From Pukyongiella litopenaei (lineage in GTDB: Bacteria > Pseudomonadota > Alphaproteobacteria > Rhodobacterales > Rhodobacteraceae), in the NCBI RefSeq assembly GCF_003008555.2, contig NZ_CP027665.1:1488001-1552000 (forward strand): a stretch of 64,000 nt of DNA. The letters are read 5' to 3'. The translations under genes were made by a program, and so were the position numbers. The notes beneath the pieces were generated by a model that saw nothing but the letters and a program-made list of their open reading frames with translations, did no database searches and had not been told where the DNA came from. Shown piece after piece: positions 34,601 through 44,825 of the stretch (position 1 is the stretch's first letter; every line of letters begins with the position of its first letter).

Positions 34601-35523
34601 GCCGCGCGGGTCCCGAACAGCCCCTGCGGCCGGAACACCAGCACCAGCGCCACCAGCAGCGTGGCGAGGATCTTGGCCAGCGTGGGCGAGAAGAAGACCG
34701 AGATGATGCCATCCGACAGCCCGATCAGCACCGCCGCCAGCACCGTGCCCGGCAGGCTGCCCAGCCCGCCGATGATCACCACGATAAAGGACAGCAGCAA
34801 CGGGTCGCCGCCCATCAGGTAATGGGCCTGCTGGATCGGCACGATCAGCACCGCCCCCAGCGCCGCCAGCCCCGCGCCGATGCCGAACACCGCCGCATAG
34901 ACCCGGTCCACCGGGATGCCGAAGGCCAGCGCCATGTCGCGGTCCAGCTGGGTGGCGCGCATCACCAGCCCCAGCCTGGTCCGCGCCATCACCGCCCAGA
35001 CCCCGGCCAGCACCGCCGCCGCCGCGCCGATCACCGCCAGCTTGTAGCTGGTGGTGGACAGCCCCCAGGGCCAGTAGAGCTGCCAGCCGCCGTCGCCCCG
35101 TTCGATCCAGGGCAGGGCAAGCCGGGTGTTGAACGGCGGCTCGACCGGGCGGGCGTCGGGGCCATAGGTCATCAGCGTGACCTGTTGCAGGATGTAGAGA
35201 ATGCCGATGGTGGCGACGATCGTGCGTTCGGGGTCATAGTCCAGCCGTTTGAGGATGGTCATGTCCGCCGCCGCCGCCAGCAGCCCCACCAGCAGCGGCG
35301 CGATCACCAGCGCCGCGGCAAAGCCCAGCGCCGGGTGCCCGCCGACAGCGGTGGCGATCCACCAGGCCAGCACCGCGCCCAGCATGTAAAACTCGCCATG
35401 GGCCACGTTGACCACCCGCATCACCCCGAACACCAGGCTCAGGCCAACCGCGGTCAGCGCCAGCACCGCCGCGGTCACGGCCCCTTCGAGCGAGGCCAGC
35501 ATCAGGTAAGGTCCGAATTCCAT
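34597..35523 (-). CDS. livH: Branched-chain-type ABC transporter permease LivH
   Basis: A 308-residue inner membrane permease with about eight hydrophobic helices. Recognisable are LTAVGLSLVFGVMRVVNVAHGEFYML near residue 20, RTRLGLVMRATQLDRDMALAFGIPVDRVY near residue 178, and the end LVFRPQGLFG. I use the ATG at 35523 because the family begins with this short hydrophilic segment before the first helix. It is the first gene of the operon. No periplasmic binding-protein gene is found next to it, although the family needs one. Confidence 0.9.
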   Translation of the reverse strand: MEFGPYLMLASLEGAVTAAVLALTAVGLSLVFGVMRVVNVAHGEFYMLGAVLAWWIATAVGGHPALGFAAALVIAPLLVGLLAAAADMTILKRLDYDPERTIVATIGILYILQQVTLMTYGPDARPVEPPFNTRLALPWIERGDGGWQLYWPWGLSTTSYKLAVIGAAAAVLAGVWAVMARTRLGLVMRATQLDRDMALAFGIPVDRVYAAVFGIGAGLAALGAVLIVPIQQAHYLMGGDPLLLSFIVVIIGGLGSLPGTVLAAVLIGLSDGIISVFFSPTLAKILATLLVALVLVFRPQGLFGTRAA

Positions 35524-35639
35524 TGCCGCGCACGATGGCCCGTGCCGCGCATCCGGGCAAGGGCAAGCTCCGCGCAGATGACAACTTTTTCGAATCGGCC
35601 ACGGCCCGCTAGGATGCAGCAAAGCGGAAAGGGACGGGG

Positions 35640-36491
35640 ATGATGGCAAGATGGTTCGCGACGGCATTGGCGCTGTGCCTGGCCTGGCCCGCATGGGCGC
35701 AGAGCCCCGAGGACCTCGTGCGCTGGATCTACACCTCGCTGGCGCGGCCGCCCGACAGGCAGGCCAGGGGGCTGCATCATCTCACCACGCCCGAACAGCG
35801 CCGGACCTACCTGTCGCAGCGGCTGGTGCGGCTCTACGATGCCAATGACATCATGACCGGGAACGGCCAGAACCTCGCCGCCGCCTGTTTCGAACCCGGG
35901 TTCGAGATCCCCGGCAACGATTACGATGCCGCCGAGATCGCCCGCACCCTGGCCACCGCCGCGACCGGCGATGCGACGCGGCAGCGCGTGACCGCGCGGT
36001 TCTCCAGCTTCGGCGAGCCCGCGCAGATTCACTTCGATTTCATCGTCGAGGACGGGTTCTGGCGGCTCGACGATGTCGGCGGCCCCGGCTGGCAGCTGTC
36101 GGACCGTGGCTGCGACACCGGCACGGCACCGGCACCGGCCGGGAACACCGGCTATTGCTACAAGACCGAGGGCGACGAATTCCGGTTCCATGTGGGTGCC
36201 GATGGCAGGGCGCGGTTTTCGCTGGAAAGCTGGCAGGGCGGCGGGCATTCCTGCGGCGTGAGCGGCATCGCGCATCCGACCGAAGGGGGCTGGGTCCACG
36301 AGAGCGACGAGTTCGGACGCCCGTGCCGCCTGGAATTCAGGATCACGCCGGAGAGCGGCATTCGCCTGGGCGATGCGGGCCATGATTGCAAGATGGTCTT
36401 TTGCGGCCAGCGGGCCGTGCTGGACGGGCTGACCTTTGGCCGCGCCGCACAGGTGGCCTGCGACAGCCTGCCACCGCCGCCGCAATACTGA
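35640..36491 (+). CDS. Secreted protein of unknown function (283 aa)
   Basis: The signal peptide MMARWFATALALCLAWPAWA is cleaved near AQ at residue 20-21; GGAAAGGGACGGGG precedes the start. Residues 21-150 look like a DUF3828-type helical/strand domain (SPEDLVRWIYTSLAR...IHFDFIVEDGFWRLDDV). The second half is a cysteine-containing beta domain (GYCYKTEGDEF, HSCGVSG, RPCRLEF, HDCKMVFCGQRA) that may hold disulfides. It is divergent from the liv operon, separated by 116 bases, and convergent with the hydantoinase gene. Function unknown. Confidence 0.65.
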   Translation: MMARWFATALALCLAWPAWAQSPEDLVRWIYTSLARPPDRQARGLHHLTTPEQRRTYLSQRLVRLYDANDIMTGNGQNLAAACFEPGFEIPGNDYDAAEIARTLATAATGDATRQRVTARFSSFGEPAQIHFDFIVEDGFWRLDDVGGPGWQLSDRGCDTGTAPAPAGNTGYCYKTEGDEFRFHVGADGRARFSLESWQGGGHSCGVSGIAHPTEGGWVHESDEFGRPCRLEFRITPESGIRLGDAGHDCKMVFCGQRAVLDGLTFGRAAQVACDSLPPPPQY

Positions 36492-36510
36492 GACGGGGAC
36501 AGGCCCGCGC

Positions 36511-38508
36511 TCAGCCCAACGCGATGCGGGGGCGGCCGCTGGCCTCGGCGGTGACCTGCGCCTCGACGAAAACGCCACGCGCCTCGACGGTGGCGGTGCG
36601 GATGTCGCGGGTGACATGCAGCTCGATCTCGTCGGCCCCGGCGCCGCGCGCGGCGGCTTCGGCCCGGTTGCGCAATTCCGCCTCCAGCCGCGCCAGGGCG
36701 GCCTCCGGGTCGGCGAAATCCTCGGGCCCGCCGGTCAGGTGGGCGCGATACCGCCCCGCCGCCGGTGCGGTGACGGTGCCCGACCGGCGCACCGCGATGC
36801 GCCCCGCCACCGCGCCGATCGCATTGGCCACGCCGGCATGTTCGGGCAGCACCATCCGCGCGCGCAGCCTGTCGCCCACCGCCGGGTACCAGGTCGGGGC
36901 CGATGCCCCCAGCCCCACCACGTCGACATTCACCGCCGCATCCAGCGCCAGCAGCCCGCGATGCCCGTCCAGCCCGCGCTGCAACAGCGGATGGGTGGCG
37001 AGATCGGCGGCCAGATCCGCGCCCTCACCGGCGAGCGCGGCCTCGAGCAGCGCCTGGACGGTCTGGTCGGTCAGCTGCGCGGCGATCACGCGTGCCAGCG
37101 ATGCCGCGTCGGGCGCCAGCCTGTCGCCGCTGCCGATACGCTTGCGCGCCATCAGCGCCAGCGCCTTGTCCGCCGCCCCGGCATCCCAGCCGGTCTGGAC
37201 CCCGAGCACATGCGCCGCGTCGGTCGGCGTCACCCCGGCCAGCTGCACCAGCCCCCGTTCCGACAGCCGCCGCAGGGCGGTTCGATCCATCCGCGACCCC
37301 AGCACCGCCCCCAGCGGTTGCACCGCGTCGCCGATCCGCGCCAGCAGCGCCGCGGCCCGATCATCGAGCCCGGATGCCGGTATCCCCGGCACCGCACGCA
37401 GGAACCGCGCATCCATTTCCCCCGGCGTCACCGACCGCAACTGCCGGTCCAGCGCCCGATGCACGGCCTCCGGCGCCTCGGCGGCGATCAGCGCCACCGG
37501 CACCAGCCGGCGCGGCCCGAGCGTCACGCCCCCCGCCAGACCTTCGCTGCGCGGGTGAACCTCGCTGTCACCGCCCAGACCGGTGGTGCGCATCGCCACC
37601 GCCTCGACCATGGTGCGAAACCCGCCGACGCGAGCGCCGTCGGGGTCGATGGCGGGCCGGCCGCCGCGCAGGATCGCCACGTCGGTCGTGGTGCCGCCGA
37701 TATCGGAAACCAGCGCATCCTGCGCCCCGGTCAGCCAGCGCGCGCCGACGATCGAGGCCGCCGGTCCGCTGAGGATGGTCTCGATGGGTCGCGCGCGCGC
37801 CTGTTCCGCCGACATCAGCGCCCCGTCGCCGCGCACCACCATCAGCGGCGCGGTCAGGCCAAGCCCGTCCAACACCGATTGCGCCCGTGCGATCAGCCGG
37901 TCGATCATGCCCACCAGCCGCGCGTTCAGCACCGCGGTCAGCGCCCGTTTCGGCCCGTTCAGCCGCGCCGAGAGCTGGTGGGAGCAGGTCACCGGCGCTC
38001 CGCTGGCCTCGGCGATCATCTGCGCCGCCCGCCGTTCATGGGCCGGGTTTCGGGTGGCAAAGCGCGACGCCACCGCAAAGCCGGTCACACCCGTGCCGTG
38101 GGTCTCGACGAAACCGGCCAGCGCGGCTTCGTCCAGCGCCGCCGCCTCGGCCCCGTCATGGCCATGCCCGCCCGCCAGCACCGCCACCGGGTCGCCGTTC
38201 AGCGCCTCGGACAGGCCGTGGCGGTCGAGATCGGAGGCCGGAAAGCCCACATAGACCAGCGCCACGCGGCCGCCATGGCCCTCGACCAGCGCGTTGGTGG
38301 CCAGCGTCGTGGACAGCGACACCAGCGCGACCTCGCCCGGCCGCACGCCCGAGCGTTCCAGCACCGAACCGACCGCCGCGCCGATCCCGACCGCCAGGTC
38401 CGCCCGCGTGGTCAGCGCCTTGGCGCTGGCGACCACCTGCGTTTCATCGCGGATCAGCACCGCGTCGGTATAGGTTCCGCCCGTATCGACCCCCAGCAAC
38501 AGCGCCAT
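36511..38508 (-). CDS. Hydantoinase/oxoprolinase family protein, subunit A type
   Basis: A 665-residue protein of the HyuA/5-oxoprolinase N-terminal family, ATP-dependent amidohydrolases opening cyclic amides such as hydantoins and 5-oxoproline. The N-terminus LLLGVDTGGTYTDAVLI is the actin-like ATP-binding motif, and SDIGGTTTDVAILRGGRP near residue 265 is the second. No hydantoinase B subunit gene accompanies it, so it is an orphan A subunit or works with a distant partner. It lies 10 bases downstream of queG on the same strand. Its position 5 kb from the N-heterocycle operon makes a lactam-opening role there possible. Confidence 0.85.
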   Translation of the reverse strand: MALLLGVDTGGTYTDAVLIRDETQVVASAKALTTRADLAVGIGAAVGSVLERSGVRPGEVALVSLSTTLATNALVEGHGGRVALVYVGFPASDLDRHGLSEALNGDPVAVLAGGHGHDGAEAAALDEAALAGFVETHGTGVTGFAVASRFATRNPAHERRAAQMIAEASGAPVTCSHQLSARLNGPKRALTAVLNARLVGMIDRLIARAQSVLDGLGLTAPLMVVRGDGALMSAEQARARPIETILSGPAASIVGARWLTGAQDALVSDIGGTTTDVAILRGGRPAIDPDGARVGGFRTMVEAVAMRTTGLGGDSEVHPRSEGLAGGVTLGPRRLVPVALIAAEAPEAVHRALDRQLRSVTPGEMDARFLRAVPGIPASGLDDRAAALLARIGDAVQPLGAVLGSRMDRTALRRLSERGLVQLAGVTPTDAAHVLGVQTGWDAGAADKALALMARKRIGSGDRLAPDAASLARVIAAQLTDQTVQALLEAALAGEGADLAADLATHPLLQRGLDGHRGLLALDAAVNVDVVGLGASAPTWYPAVGDRLRARMVLPEHAGVANAIGAVAGRIAVRRSGTVTAPAAGRYRAHLTGGPEDFADPEAALARLEAELRNRAEAAARGAGADEIELHVTRDIRTATVEARGVFVEAQVTAEASGRPRIALG

Positions 38509-38518
38509 GCCCGCCCCC

Positions 38519-39622
38519 CTAGCCCGGCAACCGCGCCACGGCCCAGCGCGCCGCGTCGGCCACCGCCGGATCCGGGTCGTCGATCAGCGCCCGCGCCGCC
38601 GCGCGCAGGCCCCGATCCCCCGAATTGCCGATCGCGTAGAGAACGTTGCGCACGAAACGGTCGCGCCCGATCCGCTTGATCGGAGAGCCCGAGAACAGCG
38701 CCCGGAACCCGGCATCGTCGAGCGCCGCCAGGTCGGCCAGTTTTGGCGCCCGCAGATCGTCGCGCGCGGCATAGCGGATGTCGCTGGCCGCCGCCGCGAA
38801 CTTGTTCCACGGGCACACCGCCAGGCAATCGTCGCAGCCATAGATGCGGTTGCCCAGGCGCGCCCGCAACTCTTCGTCGACCGGCCCCTTGTGTTCGATG
38901 GTCAGGTAGGAAATACAGCGCCGCGCATCCAGCTGGTAGGGCGCCGGAAAGGCATCGGTCGGGCAGATGTCGAGACAGGCCCGGCAGTTGCCGCAATGGT
39001 CGCGTTCCGGCGCATCGGCGGGCAGGTCGAGCGTGGTGAACACCGACCCGATGAAGGCCCAGCTGCCCCAGTCGCGGCTGACCAGGTTGGTGTGCTTGCC
39101 CTGCCAACCCAGACCGGCGGCCTGGCCCAGCGGCTTTTCCGGCACCGGGGCGGTGTCGACGAACACCTTGACCTCGGGTGCGTCCTGCGGGTCGCCGCCA
39201 TCCAGCCGCACCCATTTGCCGGTCTGCTCATCCCGGCAGCCGCCCTTGCGGGCGGCCTCGATCAGCCAGCGGGCCAGCCGCTTCAGGCGTTTCTTGACCA
39301 GGTCGTGATAGTCGCGGTTCTGCGCATAGACCGAAATCGCGCCGCGGTCGGGCTGGCCCAGCACCGCCAGCGGGTCATGGTCCGGCGCATAGCTTTCGGC
39401 CAGCATGATCACGCTGCGCGCCTGCGGCCACAGCGCGGCGGGATCGCTGCGCCAATGGCTGCGTTCGGCCATCCAGCCCATCTGGCCATGCCGCCCCGCA
39501 TCGAGAAACGCGGCCAGCCGTTCGGGCACTTTCGGAACGTCCCAGGGACGGCAGATGCGGGCGGCGATGAAACCTTCTGCCCGCGCCTGCGCCTTCAGCC
39601 GTTCATGCAGTGCCTCAGCCAT
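38519..39622 (-). CDS. queG: Epoxyqueuosine reductase QueG
   Basis: A 367-residue cobalamin- and Fe-S-dependent enzyme that performs the last step of queuosine formation in tRNA. The two [4Fe-4S] motifs are visible as [19 protein letters not shown] near residue 192 and [14 protein letters not shown] near residue 249. [17 protein letters not shown] lies between them and the N-terminal SYAPDHDPL marks the cobalamin region. The C-terminal HEAT-like part ([20 protein letters not shown]) is typical of QueG. It sits between a thiolase and the hydantoinase gene in a probable minus-strand operon with gaps of 12 and 10 bases. Confidence 0.93.
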   Translation of the reverse strand: MAEALHERLKAQARAEGFIAARICRPWDVPKVPERLAAFLDAGRHGQMGWMAERSHWRSDPAALWPQARSVIMLAESYAPDHDPLAVLGQPDRGAISVYAQNRDYHDLVKKRLKRLARWLIEAARKGGCRDEQTGKWVRLDGGDPQDAPEVKVFVDTAPVPEKPLGQAAGLGWQGKHTNLVSRDWGSWAFIGSVFTTLDLPADAPERDHCGNCRACLDICPTDAFPAPYQLDARRCISYLTIEHKGPVDEELRARLGNRIYGCDDCLAVCPWNKFAAAASDIRYAARDDLRAPKLADLAALDDAGFRALFSGSPIKRIGRDRFVRNVLYAIGNSGDRGLRAAARALIDDPDPAVADAARWAVARLPG

Positions 39623-39634
39623 ACGGTCCTTTGA

Positions 39635-40810
39635 TCACATGCGCTCGATGGCCAGCGCGATACCCTGGCCACCGCCGATGCACATGGTGATCAGCCCTTT
39701 TGAGCCGCCAATGCGTTCCAGTTCATAGAGCGTCTTGACGGTGATGATCGCGCCGGTGGCGCCGACCGGGTGGCCCAGCGCGATGGCGCCGCCATTGGGG
39801 TTGACCTTTGCCGGGTCGAGCCCGAGTTCGGCATTCACCGCCAGCGCCTGCGCGGCAAAGGCCTCGTTGCTTTCGATCACGTCGAAATCGCCCACCGACA
39901 GTCCGGTGCGCTCCAGCAGGTTGCGCACCGCCGGAACCGGGCCGATGCCCATCACCTCGGGGCGCACGCCGGCATGGGCATAGCCCAGCACGCGGGCCTT
40001 GGGTTTCAGACCCGCCTTTTCCGCCGCATCGGCACGCGCCAGCACCAGCGCCGCCGCGCCGTCATTGATGCCGCTGGCATTGCCCGCCGTCACGGTGCCG
40101 TCCTTCTGGAACACCGTGCGCAGCCCGGCCAGCGCCTCGGCGGTGGTGGCCTTGGGGTGTTCGTCGACCTTGAAATCGACGACATCGCGGCGGATCTTGA
40201 CCTGCACCGGAACGATCTGGCTGTCGAAATGCCCGGCCTCGATCGCGGCCGCCGCACGGGTCTGGCTGGTCAGCGCGAATTCGTCCTGCGCCGCACGGGT
40301 GATCCCGTGTTCGGCGGCGACGTTTTCCGCTGTCACGCCCATGTGGCCGGTGCCGAACGGGCAGTTCAGCGCGCCCAGCATCATGTCGAGCGATGCGGCA
40401 TCGCCCATTTTCTGCCCCCAGCGCGCCTGCGGCATGATGAACGGGCTGCGCGACATCGCCTCGGCCCCGCCGGCCAGCGCGAAATCGGCATCGCCCAGCA
40501 TCAGCGCCTGCACCGCCGACACGATCGCCTGCGCCCCCGATCCGCACAGCCGGTTGACGTTCATCGCCGGGGTTTCCTGCGGGATACCCGCCTGCATCGC
40601 GGCAACGCGGGACAGATACATGTCGCGCGGTTCGGTGTTGATCACATGACCGAACACCACATGGCCGACCTGTCCGCCCTCGACCCCCGACCGCTCCAGC
40701 GCCGCCTTGGTTGCCACCGTCGCCAGGTCGATGGGCGCGGTACCCGCCAGCGATCCGCCAAAGGTGCCGATGGCCGTGCGCGCGCCGTCGAGAAGAACGA
40801 TATCGGTCAT
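39635..40810 (-). CDS. Acetyl-CoA acetyltransferase / beta-ketothiolase
   Basis: A 391-residue thiolase, full length for the family. The nucleophilic cysteine is in [14 protein letters not shown] near residue 88, the signature [11 protein letters not shown] follows, and the catalytic His and second Cys are in [18 protein letters not shown] and [13 protein letters not shown] at the end. I use the ATG at 40810, preceded by GAGGA, rather than 40822. It condenses two acetyl-CoA or splits 3-ketoacyl-CoA; PhaA-like and BktB-like roles cannot be separated from sequence alone. It is divergent from the XRE-cupin regulator gene. Confidence 0.92.
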   Translation of the reverse strand: MTDIVLLDGARTAIGTFGGSLAGTAPIDLATVATKAALERSGVEGGQVGHVVFGHVINTEPRDMYLSRVAAMQAGIPQETPAMNVNRLCGSGAQAIVSAVQALMLGDADFALAGGAEAMSRSPFIMPQARWGQKMGDAASLDMMLGALNCPFGTGHMGVTAENVAAEHGITRAAQDEFALTSQTRAAAAIEAGHFDSQIVPVQVKIRRDVVDFKVDEHPKATTAEALAGLRTVFQKDGTVTAGNASGINDGAAALVLARADAAEKAGLKPKARVLGYAHAGVRPEVMGIGPVPAVRNLLERTGLSVGDFDVIESNEAFAAQALAVNAELGLDPAKVNPNGGAIALGHPVGATGAIITVKTLYELERIGGSKGLITMCIGGGQGIALAIERM

Positions 40811-40922
40811 GATTTTCCTCATTATGTCTGGTCGCGCGGACTATGCGCCCAGCCCCGGGGGGATGCCAGCGCAAAGCGCCTTTGCCGTTGACAGCGTCAC
40901 GTCACATGCGCAGAAATCCGTT

Positions 40923-41489
40923 ATGACGGAAACGCAGGACGATATCCTGAACCGCCTGCCCGCGCGGCTCAGGGCGGCGCGGCAGGCGCAGGGCCTGTCG
41001 CTCGAAGCGGTGGCCAATCTCTCGGGCGTCTCGCGGTCGATGGTCAGCCAGATCGAACGCGGCGAATCGAGCCCCACCATCGCGACGCTGTGGAACCTGA
41101 CCCGTGCGTTGCAGGTCGATTTCGCCGGGCTGCTCGATACCGGGCAGGAAGGCGACCGGGTCGAGGTGCTGCGGGCCGACGAGGTGCCCGAAATCGACAA
41201 CCTGGGCCACGGCGTGCGCGTCCGCATCCTGTCGCCCCCCGAGGATGCGGGCCGGCACGAATTGTATGAGCTGGTCTTTGCCCCCGGCGGCGCGCTGATC
41301 AGCCAGCCCCACGGGCGCGGCGCCGCCGAGCAGCTGGCGGTGATCGACGGCACCCTGACCGTTGCCTCGGGGCAGGCCGAACAGCGGGTCGGGGCCGGCG
41401 ACGTGGCCCGCTATGCCGCCGATATCGCCCATTCGATCCGCGCGCTCGACGGGGCCGCGCGTGCCTTTCTGGTGGTGACCGCGCCATAG
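40923..41489 (+). CDS. XRE family regulator with C-terminal cupin domain
   Basis: A 188-residue regulator. Residues 10-65 are an XRE helix-turn-helix (LRAARQAQGLSLEAVANLSGVSRSMVSQIERGESSPTIATL, split here only for description), and residues 110-185 form a single cupin barrel (HELYELVFAPGGALISQPHGRGAAEQL...GAGDVARYAADIAHSI) that should bind a small ligand. It lies 89 bases upstream of kbl on the same strand, a conserved type of arrangement for threonine-degradation genes, so it probably controls kbl-tdh in response to an amino acid. The ligand is inferred. Confidence 0.85.
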   Translation: MTETQDDILNRLPARLRAARQAQGLSLEAVANLSGVSRSMVSQIERGESSPTIATLWNLTRALQVDFAGLLDTGQEGDRVEVLRADEVPEIDNLGHGVRVRILSPPEDAGRHELYELVFAPGGALISQPHGRGAAEQLAVIDGTLTVASGQAEQRVGAGDVARYAADIAHSIRALDGAARAFLVVTAP

Positions 41490-41578
41490 GCGGGCCCTCC
41501 CGTCCCACTTCGGTGAAATCCTCTATAGCGGAAACCTATCTGTTATGTTAGAAAGGGCCCAGCAGAGGAGCCGCCGTC

Positions 41579-42762
<1,184 letters not shown>

Positions 42763-42766
<4 letters not shown>

Positions 42767-43806
42767 ACCCGAACACGATGAAGGCGCTGGAGAAATCGAA
42801 ACCCGAACCGGGCCTGTGGATGACCCGCGCCCCGGTGCCGGAAATCGGCCCCGACGATGTGCTGATCCGGATCAACAAGACCGGCATCTGCGGCACCGAC
42901 GTGCATATCTGGAACTGGGACGACTGGGCGCGGAAAACCGTCCCGGTGCCCCTGATCACCGGCCATGAATTCGCCGGGGAGATCGTCGAGGTCGGGCGCA
43001 ATGTCGAGGACCTGCGGGTGGGCCAGCGCTGTTCCGGCGAAGGCCACCTGATCGGCAAACAGTCGCGCCAGAGCCGCGCGGGCAAGTTTCACCTCGACCC
43101 GGAAACCCGCGGTATCGGGGTCAACGAACAGGGCGCCTTTGCCGAATATCTGCGCCTGCCCGCCTTCAACGTGGTGCCGCTGCCCGACGATATCCCCGAC
43201 GATATCGGCGCCATACTCGACCCGCTGGGCAACGCGGTGCATACCGCGCTGAGCTTCGACCTGGTGGGCGAGGACGTGCTGATCACCGGCGCCGGGCCGA
43301 TCGGGATCATGGCCGCAGCCGTGGCCCGGCATGTGGGCGCGCGCCATGTGGTGATCACGGATGTGAACCAGCAGCGGCTGGACCTGGCCGCAAAGGTGGT
43401 GGACGTGGTGCCGGTGAACGTGGCACGGCAGGAACTGCGCGAGGTCGAGGGCGCGCTGAAGATGCGCGAAGGGTTCGACGTGGGGCTGGAGATGTCCGGC
43501 AACCAGGCGGCGCTGGACCAGATGGTCGAGACCCTGGTGATGGGCGGGCGCATCGCGCTGCTGGGCATTCCGCCGGGCAAATCCCCGGTCGACTGGTCGC
43601 GCATCGTGTTCAAGGCGATCACGATCAAGGGCGTCTATGGCCGCGAGATATTCGAGACCTGGTACAAGATGATCGCGATGCTGCAGAACGGATTGGACGT
43701 GTCGGGCGTGATCACCCACCGGTTCGGGATCGACGACTTCGAGGCCGGGTTTTCGGCGATGCGGTCCGGCAATTCCGGCAAGGTGGTGCTGGACTGGACC
43801 GGCTGA
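42763..43806 (+). CDS. tdh: L-threonine 3-dehydrogenase lacking the structural zinc cysteines
   Basis: A 347-residue zinc-dependent dehydrogenase oxidising threonine to 2-amino-3-ketobutyrate with NAD. Catalytic-zinc residues are present ([11 protein letters not shown] and [14 protein letters not shown]), as are [20 protein letters not shown] for NAD and FDLVGEDVL. In E. coli Tdh a lobe with four cysteines (CGHCRNC...HLC) binds structural zinc. Here the aligned lobe reads [19 protein letters not shown], with all four replaced by Gly, Ser, Ser and Asp, without any gap. Coupled to kbl, so the two steps are made together. Confidence 0.96.
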
Positions 43807-43857
43807 CCGGGGGCCAGCCCCCGGACCCCCGGAGTTTTCCGGGCAAGATGAAGAGGT
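43807..43857 (+). terminator. Two tandem hairpins with the GGCAAGATGAAG motif
   Basis: CCGGGGG/CCCCCGG (43807-43813 with 43818-43824) and CCCGGA/TCCGGG (43828-43833 with 43838-43843) form two stems directly after the tdh stop. The motif GGCAAGATGAAGAG follows. From memory, this combination is repeated in intergenic regions of many Rhodobacteraceae genomes. It may terminate kbl-tdh; there is no T-run, so termination is uncertain. Confidence 0.5.
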
Positions 43858-43862
43858 GAGCG

Positions 43863-44819
43863 ATGGCGCTGGCATCGATACTCGGGGCAATCGGGACCAC
43901 GCCGTCGGTCTGGCTGGACGGGATGGTGGCGGCGCGCGGGCTGCAGGGGCGGATCCTGGCCAAGCTGGATTATCTCAACCCCGGCTTTTCCAAGAAGGAT
44001 CGCGCCGCGCTGGGCATCATCCGCGCAGCAAGGGCATCGGGCGCCCTGGTGCCGGGGCAGACGGTGGTGGAACTGACCAGCGGCAACATGGGCACCGGGC
44101 TGGCGATTGTCTGCGGGCAGATGGGGCACCCGTTCGTGGCGGTGATGAGCCGTGGCAACTCCGCGGAACGGGCGCGGATGATGGCGGCGCTGGGGGCCGA
44201 GGTCGTGCTGGTGGACCAGGCGCCGGGCGGCGTGCCGGGGCAGGTGTCGGGGGCCGACCTGGACCGCGTCGAGGCCGAGGCGCAGCGATTGACGCGGGCG
44301 CGGCGCGCGTTCCGGGCCGACCAGTTCCGCCATCCGGGCAATGCCGGCGCGCATTTCGACACCACCGGGCCGGAATTATGGGCGGATTCGGAGGGCACGC
44401 TGACCGCATTCGCGGATTTCGCCGGGTCGGGCGGCACCTATGCCGGCTGCGTGCGGGCCCTGAAGGCGCATGACCCGGCATTGCGCGGCTACCTGGTCGA
44501 ACCCGAGGGCGCGGCGGTGCTGGCCGGGGCGGACCTGCACGTGCCCGGCCACCCGATCCAGGGCGGCGGCTATGGCATGAAGGACCTGGCATTGCTGGCG
44601 GAGGCGCCGGTGGACGGCTACCTGTCGGTGACCGGGGACCAGGCGCGCGACGCGGCCCGCGCCCTGGCGCGCGAGGCCGGTATCTTTGCCGGGTTTTCCT
44701 CCGGCGCCAACCTGGCCGCCGCGCTGCAGCTGCTGGAGGGGCCGGAACGCGGCGGCGTGGTGGCCATCATCATCTGCGACAGCGGCCTGAAATACCTGTC
44801 CACCGATCTCTGGGAGTGA
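43863..44819 (+). CDS. Cysteine synthase-like PLP enzyme
   Basis: A 318-residue member of the fold-type II PLP family (cysteine synthase/cystathionine beta-synthase). The PLP lysine lies in LNPGFSKKDRAA near residue 43 (usual consensus NPGGSVKDR), the substrate loop is ELTSGNMGTGLAIVCG, the phosphate-binding loop is DFAGSGGTYAGC, and the Ser opposite the pyridine N lies in IIICDSGLKYLS. The changed NPGFSKKDR motif and short length suggest a side branch rather than the housekeeping CysK. AGAGG precedes the start at 43863. Substrate unknown. Confidence 0.85.
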   Translation: MALASILGAIGTTPSVWLDGMVAARGLQGRILAKLDYLNPGFSKKDRAALGIIRAARASGALVPGQTVVELTSGNMGTGLAIVCGQMGHPFVAVMSRGNSAERARMMAALGAEVVLVDQAPGGVPGQVSGADLDRVEAEAQRLTRARRAFRADQFRHPGNAGAHFDTTGPELWADSEGTLTAFADFAGSGGTYAGCVRALKAHDPALRGYLVEPEGAAVLAGADLHVPGHPIQGGGYGMKDLALLAEAPVDGYLSVTGDQARDAARALAREAGIFAGFSSGANLAAALQLLEGPERGGVVAIIICDSGLKYLSTDLWE

Positions 44820-44825
44820 GGCCGG

